64,000 bases of DNA, taken from Pirellulales bacterium (GTDB taxonomy: Bacteria > Planctomycetota > Planctomycetia > Pirellulales > Lacipirellulaceae). Position 1 is the first letter of the stretch; each line of letters starts with the position of its first letter. The position numbers and the translations under genes are program-made. The notes beneath the pieces were generated by a model that did no database searches, was not told the DNA's origin, and saw only the letters and a list, made by a program, of their open reading frames with translations. Shown here in pieces: positions 17,025 through 25,489 of this stretch. Where the stretch lies: positions 186,001-250,000 of the forward strand of contig JAHBXQ010000001.1 in the NCBI GenBank assembly GCA_019636345.1, written 5' to 3'.

Positions 17025-18809
17025 ATGCTCGCCGGACCGATCTTTCGCTGGGAGATGACCGCCGCGGGCCGGCGGAGCAGGTACTTTCTCGTTCGCATTG
17101 CGTACGCCGTGGTGCTGCTGCTGGTGCTGTGGAGCGTCTATGAATCGACGCTCCGGTATGTGCGCGGCGGTCGCCAGGGCTCGATCCAGCAAGCGGCCGA
17201 AGCGGCTTGGCAGTTCTTCTACGCTTATAGCTGGGTGCAACTGCTCGCCGTCGTGGCGATCGTCCCTGCCTTGGCGGTCGGGTCGATCTCGACCGAGCGC
17301 GAGCGACGCACCATCGAGTACTTGTTCGCCACCGATCTGTCGAACGCCGAAATCGTCCTCGGCAAGATCGGCGCAAGGCTTCTGCTGACCGGCAAGTTTT
17401 TGCTGACCGGGTTGCCGATCCTGCTGTTGTTTCGGCTCTTGGGCGGAATCCCCATGGAGCTGGTCGTCGCCGGGGCGATCCTCTCGGCAAGTACGGCGAT
17501 CCTGTTGACGGCGTTGGCTACCTGCGTCTCGGTTTGGTCGAAGCGGTCGCGCGACGCAACCATCCGCGTCTATCTGATCTTGGCCGTACTGACGACGCTC
17601 GTCCCGATGCTGTCGGTCTGGTGGAACATGGTCTTGGGCAGGCAACTTCGGGCGCATTACTTGAGCGTTGCGCTGGCGTGGTTGACGGAACTCAACCCGC
17701 TGCAGGTGCTGGGACAGGCGCTCAATCTTGGCGGCGTCGGCCTCGACGCGCAGGTCGTTTACGCGACCGCCGGCTGGCATCTGGCGATCGCCGCCGGGCT
17801 GACGGGTTTGGCCACGGCCGCGGTGCGGCGGGTCCACCTGCGCGAGATCGCCGCGGGCGCCGCAGCCGCAGCGCGACGCCGGCTGCTCCCTCGATTGCCG
17901 CGGTGGCGACCTGCCGTCGGCGATCGCCCGATGATCTGGAAGGAAGCCTTCGCCGGCTCGGCGAAGACCCGGTTGGGCGTGGTCGGCAATGTCGCGGCCG
18001 GTGTCGTCGGGTTCTCAGTCGTCGGTTTCACGGTGTACGCGTTGATCGAGTCAATGGGCCGGAGCAATTGGTCCTCCGGCCGACCCGCATGGCGGCCGTT
18101 CGTCGAGTACTTGGCCGTGCTGACGGGGTGGCTCGGCACAGGGCTGGTGCTGCTGGCCGGGGCGCGGGGCGCGGGGCTGGTCACGTACGAGAAGGAGCGG
18201 GACTGCTGGATCTCGCTGTTGTCGACCCCGATGTCGGGGCCCGAGATCGTCTGGGGCAAGGTCGTCGGCAATCTGTACAGTTTGCGCGGAGGCGTTTATC
18301 TGCTCGGCGCCGCGTGGGCCCTGGGGGTGTTTCTGACGCCGAGCTTCCTGTTTCCGGCGCTGCTGTCGGCGGGGACGCTCACGTTGGCGGCCCTGTTCGC
18401 CTCGCTCTTGGGAATCGCGTACTCGCTCCGTTCGCCGACGACGCTCCGCGCCACGGGGTACGCGCTGGCCACGCTGCTGTTCGTCGGCGGCGGATACATG
18501 TTTTGTTGCTGCATGCTGACGATGGGAGGAGGGGGAAGCGGCGCTGAGATCATCCTCGCGGCGTGCATCCCGTTTCTCATCGTGTTTCCCATGATCGCGT
18601 ACGCCTCGGCCGGCAGCATGATGTTCGACTTCACCGACGGCGCCATGCCCGCGGCGTTCATCTTGGGGGTCGTCGGGTACGCGATCGCCGTCGGCATGCT
18701 GCACGTGACGACGGCGGGCGAGTTCGAGCGACTCGCCGGACGCAATACGGGGATGCCGGACGAAGTGCGCCAGTCGCCGCTGCAACGCCCCGCAACCCCG
18801 CAGGGATGA
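17025..18809 (+). CDS. ABC-2-type transporter permease-like membrane protein
   Basis: A 594-residue protein with about twelve transmembrane helices in two related halves. The start MLAGPIFRWEMTAAGRRSRY is a conserved beginning for planctomycete ABC-2 permeases, and STERERRTIEYLFATDLS (about residue 87) and YEKERDCWISLLSTPMSG (about 390) repeat the same cytoplasmic signature in each half. Such proteins form the membrane channel of exporters with a separate ATPase. No ATPase gene is adjacent; the one at 47566-48591 is far away. The first in-frame ATG is at 16980, but 17025 matches the family start. Substrate unknown. Confidence 0.82.
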   Translation: MLAGPIFRWEMTAAGRRSRYFLVRIAYAVVLLLVLWSVYESTLRYVRGGRQGSIQQAAEAAWQFFYAYSWVQLLAVVAIVPALAVGSISTERERRTIEYLFATDLSNAEIVLGKIGARLLLTGKFLLTGLPILLLFRLLGGIPMELVVAGAILSASTAILLTALATCVSVWSKRSRDATIRVYLILAVLTTLVPMLSVWWNMVLGRQLRAHYLSVALAWLTELNPLQVLGQALNLGGVGLDAQVVYATAGWHLAIAAGLTGLATAAVRRVHLREIAAGAAAAARRRLLPRLPRWRPAVGDRPMIWKEAFAGSAKTRLGVVGNVAAGVVGFSVVGFTVYALIESMGRSNWSSGRPAWRPFVEYLAVLTGWLGTGLVLLAGARGAGLVTYEKERDCWISLLSTPMSGPEIVWGKVVGNLYSLRGGVYLLGAAWALGVFLTPSFLFPALLSAGTLTLAALFASLLGIAYSLRSPTTLRATGYALATLLFVGGGYMFCCCMLTMGGGGSGAEIILAACIPFLIVFPMIAYASAGSMMFDFTDGAMPAAFILGVVGYAIAVGMLHVTTAGEFERLAGRNTGMPDEVRQSPLQRPATPQG

Positions 18810-18878
18810 AGGTTGCGTGCATGCTCGGCGATTATTGCAGCGCGTTGCGAGCGCCGCCCGCCAGTGCGATCGCCGCCG

Positions 18879-19961
18879 CTAAACGGTTGATGCGGCGGGG
18901 GCGGGGGCCTTGGCCAGGCTGCGGCCCGGCATGTATTTGCAGAGCAAAATCCCGCCGAAATACAGCACGCACAGCGGGGTAGCCATGACGAGCATGCTCC
19001 CCGGGTCCGCAGGGGTAAGGAACATTGACAGCGTACAAATCACCAGCACCGCGATCCGCCAGTTCTTGAGATACGCCTCGATCGACACGATTCCCAGCCG
19101 CTCAAGCGCCAGCATCACCAGCGGCAACTGGAAGCTCACTCCAAATCCCAGCGGCAACATCAGCACCAACGTCATCCAGTAGCTCAGCCGCGGATCGGGG
19201 TCGGTGCCGGTCTGCTCGAAGAACCAGAACAGAAATTCGAGCACGTAGTCGAACGCCACGTAATACGCCAGCGCCCCGCCAGCGAAAAACAAACCCGTGC
19301 TGAGCGGCAGGTAGGTGTACACGTAGCTCTGCTCGTGCCGATAGAGCCCCGCGGCGACGAACTGCCACAGGAAGTAAAACACGAAGGGGCTGGCCAGTAC
19401 GGCGCCGACCACGAGCGACGCCTTGACGTAGACCATGAACGGCTCTTCGACCCCCAGGCCGACGATCCTCATCCGCGGGTCCTCGGCCAGCGGCTGATAG
19501 ACCTGCAGCTTGATCATCTGCTCACGGACCGGCGAAGCGTTGGGATCGCGCACCGGGCCTGCCGGTTGCGGCAAGGCTGCTGCGGCGTCCGGGAAGTTCG
19601 GCTTCAACGCTGCCGCCAGCGCCTGCGGGTCGAGATACATGTCGTGGGGGACGAGGCCCTGCTTGGCGAACTCCTCGGCCGCCTTGTCGAGGTTCGCCGG
19701 GACCGTCTCCCCCGCGGCCTTCAGCGCGGCCAGCCGTTCGCGTTCTTGCAGCATGATCTGCCGCGTGTAGTGCCCCTCGAGCGCTTCGAGCAGCGGTCCC
19801 TGGATGTACTGGACCACGTCTCGACCGACGAGCAGTCCGACGCAAGAACCCGCGACCAGGGCCAGCAGCGACCTGACGACCGCCTTGCGCAGCTCTTCCA
19901 GGTGCTCGCCGAACGACATTTTCGACTGTTCGAGGCGAGCTTCGTCGTCGGTGCTGGGCAT
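18879..19961 (-). CDS. tatC: Sec-independent protein translocase TatC with enlarged first periplasmic loop
   Basis: A 360-residue TatC, about 100 residues longer than E. coli TatC. TatC is the twin-arginine signal receptor in the inner membrane. The N-terminus has SFGEHLEELRKAVVRS, the conserved cytoplasmic segment, and later EEPFMVYVKASLVVGAVLASP and YRHEQSYVY match the family. Between helix 1 and helix 2 (about residues 55-165) there is an insertion rich in charged and alanine residues, including LQERERLAALKAAGE. This explains the extra length. The gene is alone; no tatA or tatB is next to it. A promoter is visible at 20015-20043. Confidence 0.93.
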   Translation of the reverse strand: MPSTDDEARLEQSKMSFGEHLEELRKAVVRSLLALVAGSCVGLLVGRDVVQYIQGPLLEALEGHYTRQIMLQERERLAALKAAGETVPANLDKAAEEFAKQGLVPHDMYLDPQALAAALKPNFPDAAAALPQPAGPVRDPNASPVREQMIKLQVYQPLAEDPRMRIVGLGVEEPFMVYVKASLVVGAVLASPFVFYFLWQFVAAGLYRHEQSYVYTYLPLSTGLFFAGGALAYYVAFDYVLEFLFWFFEQTGTDPDPRLSYWMTLVLMLPLGFGVSFQLPLVMLALERLGIVSIEAYLKNWRIAVLVICTLSMFLTPADPGSMLVMATPLCVLYFGGILLCKYMPGRSLAKAPAPAASTV

Positions 19962-20014
19962 GGGCGAGCAAGGCGGCGCGGCGAGCAGGGTGGGAGGGGG
20001 CGAGCGTGACTGTT

Positions 20015-20043
20015 ATTCTAACTGGCCAAGGGCGGCTCTTGAA
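20015..20043 (-). promoter_or_regulatory. probable tatC promoter
   Basis: On the minus strand TTCAAG and TAGAAT are 17 bases apart. The predicted start of transcription is about 47 bases before the tatC ATG. Confidence 0.4.
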
Positions 20044-20083
20044 TCGCCCCCTGTGCACGACTGTTTCCCGAGCCGCGGTTGCC

Positions 20084-21064
20084 ATGCCTGTCGCCTGCGA
20101 CTATCCCCTGCGTTTTGAGCCGTTGTTTCGCCGCTATCTCTGGGGAGGGCGGCGGCTGGGGACCATGCTCGGCAAGCCGATCGGCCCCGGCGACGACTAT
20201 GCCGAAAGTTGGGAGATCGTCGACCATGGCGCCGACCAAAGCGTCGTGGCCCACGGGCCGCTCGCGGGCCGGACGCTTGGCGAATTGGTTCGCGAGCAGG
20301 GCGCCGACCTCTTGGGCCGGCACGCGCCGGCGAAGCAGTTTCCGCTGCTGTTGAAACTGCTCGACTGCAATCGCACGCTCAGCGTGCAGGTTCACCCGAA
20401 CGACGCGCAAGGGGCGCAGCTCGATCCCCCCGACCTTGGCAAGACCGAGGCGTGGGTCGTAGTGGCCGCCGAGCCGGGCAGCAAGATCTACGCGGGGCTC
20501 AAGCCGGGGGTCGATCGGCAGCAACTCGCCGCGGCCTTGGAGGCGGGCGCGTGCGATCGGTGTCTCCACGAGTTCGAGCCGCAGGTCGGCGATTGCGTGT
20601 TCATCCCCGCCGGCACGGTGCACGCCTTGGGAGCGGGGCTGGTCATCGCCGAGATCCAGCAGGCGAGCGACACGACCTTCCGGCTGTTCGATTGGAATCG
20701 CGTCGACGCCGACGGTCGCCCCCGTCCGCTTCACATCGAGCAGTCGTTGGCGGTGACCGACTACCAGCGCGGCCCGGTCGTTCCGCAGACGCCGCAGGCG
20801 CTTGATCTCCCGGGGAGCGAGCTGTTGGCGGCATGCGACAAGTTCGAGCTGCAGCGACGGCGGCTCGCCGAACCGACGACGCTGGGAGGCGACCGGCGGA
20901 TGTGGATCGCGATGGTCGTCGAGGGCGCCCTGGTGGTCGAGGGAGATCCTGCGAGCGAGCCGCTGACCCTGGGCCGCTCGCTCCTGCTGCCTGCCGCGGC
21001 CGGGGCGCGTCGGCTGACCCCGTTGGGCTCGGCGACGGTGCTGGCAATCAGTTTGCCTGCCTAA
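20084..21064 (+). CDS. manA: class I mannose-6-phosphate isomerase
   Basis: A 326-residue zinc enzyme that interconverts mannose 6-phosphate and fructose 6-phosphate, linking glycolysis to mannose sugars of the envelope. The start YPLRFEPLFRRYLWGGRRLG is the typical N-terminus. Zinc ligands are in SVQVHPNDAQG (Gln, His), GKTEAWVV (Glu) and IPAGTVHALG (His). The ATG at 20084 is chosen over an in-frame ATG at 20006 because the extra residues do not fit the family. It is divergent from tatC. The length matches short bacterial ManA proteins. Confidence 0.93.
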   Translation: MPVACDYPLRFEPLFRRYLWGGRRLGTMLGKPIGPGDDYAESWEIVDHGADQSVVAHGPLAGRTLGELVREQGADLLGRHAPAKQFPLLLKLLDCNRTLSVQVHPNDAQGAQLDPPDLGKTEAWVVVAAEPGSKIYAGLKPGVDRQQLAAALEAGACDRCLHEFEPQVGDCVFIPAGTVHALGAGLVIAEIQQASDTTFRLFDWNRVDADGRPRPLHIEQSLAVTDYQRGPVVPQTPQALDLPGSELLAACDKFELQRRRLAEPTTLGGDRRMWIAMVVEGALVVEGDPASEPLTLGRSLLLPAAAGARRLTPLGSATVLAISLPA

Positions 21065-21200
21065 CCAGCGATCAGTGGCATGCTGGCGCCTCGGGGGTCG
21101 ACGTTGCGGCCGATGCGGAGATTCCTTACGCTTCGCCCCGCGCGCAGCCAATGCGAGGCAGAGGCATGCGCGCAATCGGATCTTGCCGCGGAGCAATAGC

Positions 21201-21539
21201 ATGAGAGCGCCCCTGGTCGTCGTGTCGATCGGCCTCGCCGTGGGCGCGGGGTGTTCGCCCACGTATTTTCGCATGCCGCGGCTCCTTTCCCCCGGCAGCG
21301 CACCACGTCAACGGGCGGCTGCCGAGGTGTCCGACCCGTATCCGCTGCCCGACGTGGGCCCTCCGATCGTGGGGGGACGACCCTTGGAGTACGCCGTGCC
21401 AGTCGACCCGACGCGGCGCGCGACTGACTACAACGATTCGCGGCTGGCGCCGTCGGTTCCAATCCCAATCGGCCCGCCGTTGGGTTCGCCGTTCGGCGGC
21501 TATCCCGGCGCCGCAGCTCCGATGACCCAGCGCTACTGA
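21201..21539 (+). CDS. small putative lipoprotein
   Basis: A 112-residue protein with a short hydrophobic N-terminus (APLVVVSIGLAVGAGCSP) and a cysteine at residue 18 in a position like a lipobox, although the residues before it (GAG) are not the classic pattern. The rest is rich in proline and glycine with no known domain. GGAG lies eight bases before the ATG. It is 140 bases after manA and 64 before the YHS-repeat gene. Confidence 0.6.
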   Translation: MRAPLVVVSIGLAVGAGCSPTYFRMPRLLSPGSAPRQRAAAEVSDPYPLPDVGPPIVGGRPLEYAVPVDPTRRATDYNDSRLAPSVPIPIGPPLGSPFGGYPGAAAPMTQRY

Positions 21540-21603
21540 CGCGGCGCGTGCGTCGCTCAAGCACACGTCGTCGGCGTTGCGATGGCCGGCGAGAGGCCCG
21601 CTC

Positions 21604-22989
21604 ATGCTGCACAAGACTTGCCAGCGCCGTCGCGAATCTGCGTCGCCGCCCGACCGCGGCGATGCGTCAAGGCTGCGATGCGGCTCGCTCTGGCTCTGCT
21701 TGATTGCGGCGACGACGGTCGCACCGTGGCGAGCCGAAGCGCAAGGAGGCTCCCCGTTCCAATTGACGGCCAAAACGACTGCGTCTGGCGACCTGCCCCC
21801 CATGACGATGGGGGGCTATTGCCCGGTGGCGCTCCGGCTGCGCGGGACGTGGGAGCCGGGCGATCCGCGGCTCGCCGCCGAGTTCGACGGTCGGCAGTAC
21901 CTGCTCAGCGGGCCGCGTGAGTTGACGATCTTCGCCGCCTCGCCGCAGCGATTCGTGCCGACGCTGGGGGGCGATTGCATCGTGACATTCGCCGAAAGCG
22001 GCCGCCGCGTCCCGGGGCGACTCGACGAGGGAATCGTTTTTCGCGATCGGATCTTCCTGTTCTCGACGGCAGACGCGCACGCGAGGTTCGAGGCGGAGCC
22101 CGGGGCGTTTGCCGACGCCGATCTGTTCGCCGGCGGAGTCTGCCCGGTGACGCTGACGACCAGCGGCGCGGCGATGCCGGGGGACCCGAAGACGGGGATC
22201 ACCTTTGCTAACGGGCTGCGGTTCCGGTTCGTCGACGCCGCGGCCCGACGAGCGTTCTTGCAGCAACCTGCGGCGTATGTGCCGGCGGAGTTGCAGGCCG
22301 CTGCACGCGGCAAGCACGCGGCTTCCCCCGCCGACGCCCAGCGCAGCGGTCGACGAGTTGCCGGCGCCGCGGACCACGCCGACCTTCCGCGCGAGCCGGC
22401 CGGAGCCGCCAACCCCGGCGCCGAGGGGCAAGCTGCCGGCGCCGACCGTCGCGTCGGCGGGACGCTCAGCGCCGCCGAGCCGCTGCTCAACGGGTACTGT
22501 CCCGTGACGATCTGGACGCGGCCCGACAACATGTGGATCCGCGGACAATACGCCCAGCGTTGCGAGATCGACGGCATGGTGTTTCTGCCGGCGGGACTCG
22601 GCGAGCGTCAACAGTTCGAGGCCGACCCCGCGCTGTTCATTCCCGCCTTAGGAGGCGACTGCGTCGTCACCTACGTCGACACCGGACGGCGCGTCAAAGG
22701 AAGCGTCTATCACACGGTCGTCGACAAGGGGGCGCACCGGCTTTACCTGTGCGCCGACGCCGCGGCCAAGCAGAAGCTGAGCGAGGACCCGACGCGCTAC
22801 GCCGACGCGGACGTCGCCGCGGGGGGGATGTGCGTCGTCACCCGCCGCGACGCGGGGGTCAGCCAGCCGGGGTCGCCGCTGACGTCCGTCTGGTTCGAGG
22901 GGGAACGCTACTACTTCGTCGGCAAGGAGCAACGCGCGAAATTCCTCGCGGCTCCGGAGACGTACTCAGCCCCGATCGCGGACGAGTGA
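21604..22989 (+). CDS. exported protein with six YHS-like repeats
   Basis: A 461-residue exported protein. The signal peptide ends near WRAEAQ (about residue 45). Six repeats of about 50 residues follow in two triplets. Each is marked by a G-x-C-x-V motif: GYCPV (about 70), GDCIV (120), GVCPV (176), GYCPV (295), GDCVV (350), GMCVV (405). Each motif is followed by a stretch ending in an aromatic strand, then F-x-x-x-P-x-x-Y/F. This resembles the YHS domain, which binds metals through its cysteine in related proteins. An Ala- and Pro-rich linker (about 225-285) separates the triplets. I used the ATG at 21604 because GAGAGG lies six bases upstream. A periplasmic metal-binding or redox role is inferred only from the repeated Cys. 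Confidence 0.75.
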   Translation: MLHKTCQRRRESASPPDRGDASRLRCGSLWLCLIAATTVAPWRAEAQGGSPFQLTAKTTASGDLPPMTMGGYCPVALRLRGTWEPGDPRLAAEFDGRQYLLSGPRELTIFAASPQRFVPTLGGDCIVTFAESGRRVPGRLDEGIVFRDRIFLFSTADAHARFEAEPGAFADADLFAGGVCPVTLTTSGAAMPGDPKTGITFANGLRFRFVDAAARRAFLQQPAAYVPAELQAAARGKHAASPADAQRSGRRVAGAADHADLPREPAGAANPGAEGQAAGADRRVGGTLSAAEPLLNGYCPVTIWTRPDNMWIRGQYAQRCEIDGMVFLPAGLGERQQFEADPALFIPALGGDCVVTYVDTGRRVKGSVYHTVVDKGAHRLYLCADAAAKQKLSEDPTRYADADVAAGGMCVVTRRDAGVSQPGSPLTSVWFEGERYYFVGKEQRAKFLAAPETYSAPIADE

Positions 22990-23010
22990 GCAGATCGCCG
23001 CGGCACGTTG

Positions 23011-23466
23011 CTACGCGCTGGGGAGAGACGCCGGTTGGTACGAGGCCGGGCTGGCGGTGAGGTCCCGGGGCGGCGTGCACGATTTGGGCGGACCGCACTT
23101 GCTGACCGGGCAGTCGGGGTATTTCTTCTGGAACTGCTTCCGACAGCCGCCGCACTTCTTGAAGTGCTGCTTCATGCCCTCGACCTTGCGGACGTCGGTC
23201 ATCGAGCGGACTTTGGTCTGGTGGTCGTGGAACTCGGTGAACCGCTGGTGGCATTCGGGGCACCGCATGCGGACAGTGCCGCTCCCCGAAGCGAGCCCCG
23301 CGCCGACGACCAAGCCGGTCGCAACCATGACCGAAGCCGCCGCACCGAGCGAGGTCCGCCGCAACGCCGACCGGCGGTCCTCGGTCTGTTGCAGGCGCGC
23401 GATCCGAGCGAGCGCCCCGGGAGGGCAGGCTTGCCACTGGTCGTCGTGGAAAATGGGCTCGGACAT
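23011..23466 (-). CDS. single-pass membrane protein with Cys-rich C-terminal domain
   Basis: A 151-residue protein. Residues 1-35 are soluble with QTEDRRSALRR. A transmembrane helix follows (about 38-60, SLGAAASVMVATGLVVGAG). The C-terminal part has MRCPECHQRF, KKCGGCRKQF and CPVSKCGPPKSC, three Cys pairs that could bind zinc or another metal. The layout (N-terminal soluble, one helix, outer domain) is like membrane anti-sigma or sensor proteins, but no sigma factor gene is next to it. Upstream on the same strand lies the Crp/Fnr regulator. The function is unknown. Confidence 0.65.
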   Translation of the reverse strand: MSEPIFHDDQWQACPPGALARIARLQQTEDRRSALRRTSLGAAASVMVATGLVVGAGLASGSGTVRMRCPECHQRFTEFHDHQTKVRSMTDVRKVEGMKQHFKKCGGCRKQFQKKYPDCPVSKCGPPKSCTPPRDLTASPASYQPASLPSA

Positions 23467-23622
23467 GGTCTTCGCGACAGATGGGGCGATGACGCCAAGG
23501 CGACAGCGGATGGCTTCAGCGTCGTAGGATATTCTCGACTAACACGCGGAAAAAAACTGTGAATCCCCTTACGGTGCTCTCAGAGAAGCCGCGCTTTGCG
23601 GGAATTTGGGAGGTTCGCAGGG

Positions 23623-24333
23623 CTAAAACGGGGACAATTGCGGGGCGGTCGACTCGACGCAGCCGGCCAGCTTCTCCAGGTCGAGGATCGTCAGCCGACG
23701 ACGGCCGAGCTGGATCAGCCCCTCGTTCTGCAACTCGCCCAAGAGGACCGTCACCGTCTCACGGGTGCTGCCGATGACGCTCGCCAGGTCCTGATGCGAG
23801 AGCTTGATCTTCAGCTCCACCCCGGCGTCGGTCTGGCGGCCGTAGCGTTCGGCCAGTTCGAGTACGAGGTGGATCAGCCGGTCGCGGTTCGAGCGGAACA
23901 GCAGGTACTTGAGCCGCCGTTCGATGCGCAACCGTCGCATTCCGAACAACTTGGCCACCCCCAGCGACAGGGCGGGGTTCTCCTCGACAAGTTGCACCAT
24001 CAAATCGCGGGGGATGGCGACGATCAGCGACTTCTCGATCGCCTCGGCGAACTCCTCCCGCTGCTCGCCCCCCATCAGGGCCAATTCACCGAAGACCTCG
24101 CCGGGGTCGATGAAGGCGAGGATCGTCTGCTTCCCCTCGGCCGAGTAGCTGCCGATCTTGGCCCGACCCTCGGCCAGCAGCAGCACCCCGTCGGCCAAAT
24201 CCTGCGGCAGGTAGATCGTCGAGCCGCGGGCGAAAGCGCGGGTTCGCGACCGCGCCTCGAGTGCCGCGAGTTGTGCCGTCGAGAGCCGCCGGAACAGCTC
24301 GCAGCTTTTGATGTACCAGAGCCGCTCGGTCAT
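23623..24333 (-). CDS. Crp/Fnr family transcription regulator
   Basis: A 236-residue regulator. The cyclic-nucleotide-binding fold spans about residues 15-130 (LADGVLLLAEGRAKIGSYS, GEVFGELALMGG). The dimer helix follows, then a winged helix at about 160-225 with SHQDLASVIGSTRETVTVLL as the DNA-reading helix. It has no N-terminal cluster of cysteines, so it is not an oxygen-sensing FNR of the Fe-S kind. The signal is not known. The start at 24333 gives a normal length; the frame is open further to 24399 but that part is low quality. No clear Fnr- or Crp-type palindrome was noted in front of it. Confidence 0.9.
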   Translation of the reverse strand: MTERLWYIKSCELFRRLSTAQLAALEARSRTRAFARGSTIYLPQDLADGVLLLAEGRAKIGSYSAEGKQTILAFIDPGEVFGELALMGGEQREEFAEAIEKSLIVAIPRDLMVQLVEENPALSLGVAKLFGMRRLRIERRLKYLLFRSNRDRLIHLVLELAERYGRQTDAGVELKIKLSHQDLASVIGSTRETVTVLLGELQNEGLIQLGRRRLTILDLEKLAGCVESTAPQLSPF

Positions 24334-24808
24334 GGGCGGAGCGCGGTCGGGGAGGGCGGGGGGCAGGCGGATGCGGTCGGCAGGCGGCAAACGCCGCAAG
24401 AGCAGTCATGGCGGCGGCGAGACAGCCCCCCATTCTAGCCGGAAGGCCGAGGGGGGCCAACTCGCCGTCAGGGCCGCTCAGTTTTCCCCCGTGTGGCATG
24501 CCCTCGTCCGCGTGGGCGTGGAGACGTGTCGGGAAACTATGGCCACGACGGCGGACCGTCGAGGCCATGCCGTATGTCCGTTGGAACAACGGATCGGCCC
24601 TGAACTCGCCGGCCGGAGGCTCGCACGCGGTGCGGCGTTTGCCGTTCGACCGAGCAGTTTCTGCATTTTCTTGACAGCCCGCGGCGAACGGCGATATTGG
24701 CCGATGTGAGCGAAACGGTCTCCTGGGGGGGCGGCCGGCGGCTTGCGGAGCATCGTGCTGCGCACCGCGGGCGTTCGGCCCTCTGCACCCGTACACGGAG
24801 GCGCCGCG
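24334..24808. other. 475-base divergent intergenic region
   Basis: It separates the Crp/Fnr gene from a small forward gene. The only signal I see is the promoter at 24671-24700 for the forward gene. Confidence 0.5.
24671..24700 (+). promoter_or_regulatory. sigma-70-type promoter
   Basis: TTGACA (a perfect -35) and TATTGG are 18 bases apart. GATATT at 16 bases is an alternative -10. Transcription would start about 100 bases before the small gene at 24809. Confidence 0.55.
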
Positions 24809-25012
24809 ATGTCCAAATCGGTCCTGCAAGCAATTCGCGACGGGGAGTGGGAGTTCGAGCCGTCGCCGGTGGAACCTCGCCGCTATTCCCCCACGCGCGC
24901 CATGCCCGGCACCGACGAGAAGCTGGCCGTCATGGCCGAGCGGATCGCCGCCGGCTTGCCGTTGTGGCACCGCGAGGATCGCACGGACTACGACGACGGG
25001 AACGGGCAGTAG
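24809..25012 (+). CDS. small conserved planctomycete-type protein
   Basis: A 67-residue acidic protein with MSKSVLQAIRDGEWEFEP at the start and MPGTDEKLAVMAERIAAG in the middle, ending in REDRTDYDD. From memory, short proteins of this pattern are common in planctomycete genomes, with no assigned function. The ATG at 24809 follows CGGAGG by eight bases, a strong site that fixes the start. No membrane segment is seen. Confidence 0.75.
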   Translation: MSKSVLQAIRDGEWEFEPSPVEPRRYSPTRAMPGTDEKLAVMAERIAAGLPLWHREDRTDYDDGNGQ

Positions 25013-25097
25013 TCGGCCCGGGAATTCCGGACCGCGTGGCGTCCGACGGGAGGGCGTGCGCTGTGCGGGCGGCCTGCTCTTGGAGCAGGCGACTTCC

Positions 25098-25103
25098 TAT
25101 AAT
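25098..25103 (+). promoter_or_regulatory. perfect TATAAT -10 element
   Basis: TATAAT stands 64 bases before the GTG of the PHA-granule-type gene. No good -35 lies at 16-18 bases. Confidence 0.4.
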
Positions 25104-25166
25104 CGTTCGTGACTTCCCGCGGAGCGTGCGGGACGTTTCCGCATGTCTTTGTGAAAGGTCTCCCGC

Positions 25167-25469
25167 GTGCCGAAGTTCAATGTCGAGATCCCGCATCAGT
25201 TGACCGCCGACGAAGCCCGCAGCCGGCTCGAACGGTTTGCCGAGGCGATGCAGGCTAGGTTCGACGACAAGGTGAGCGACCTGTCGCAATCGTGGAACGG
25301 CGACTCGTTGTCGTTCGGCTTCAAGACCTTCGGCATCAAGATCTCCGGCGACATCGCCTGCCAGGAAGAAAAGTTGGTCGTCAACGGCGACCTGCCGCTC
25401 ACCGCGATGATGTTCAAGGGAAAGATCGAGTCGGAGATGCGCGAATTGTTGGGGCGGTTTATGCGGTGA
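25167..25469 (+). CDS. polyhydroxyalkanoic-acid-system family protein
   Basis: A 100-residue protein that matches the small family often annotated as polyhydroxyalkanoic acid system or PHA-granule-associated (PF09650-like). FNVEIPHQLTADEARSRLE at the start and FKTFGIKISGDI in the middle are typical. The family is widespread beyond PHA producers and its biochemical role is unclear. The start is GTG at 25167. It is followed 20 bases later by the end of the convergent NhaC-type gene. Confidence 0.75.
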   Translation: MPKFNVEIPHQLTADEARSRLERFAEAMQARFDDKVSDLSQSWNGDSLSFGFKTFGIKISGDIACQEEKLVVNGDLPLTAMMFKGKIESEMRELLGRFMR

Positions 25470-25489
25470 CGCCCGCTTGCCGGCGGCGT

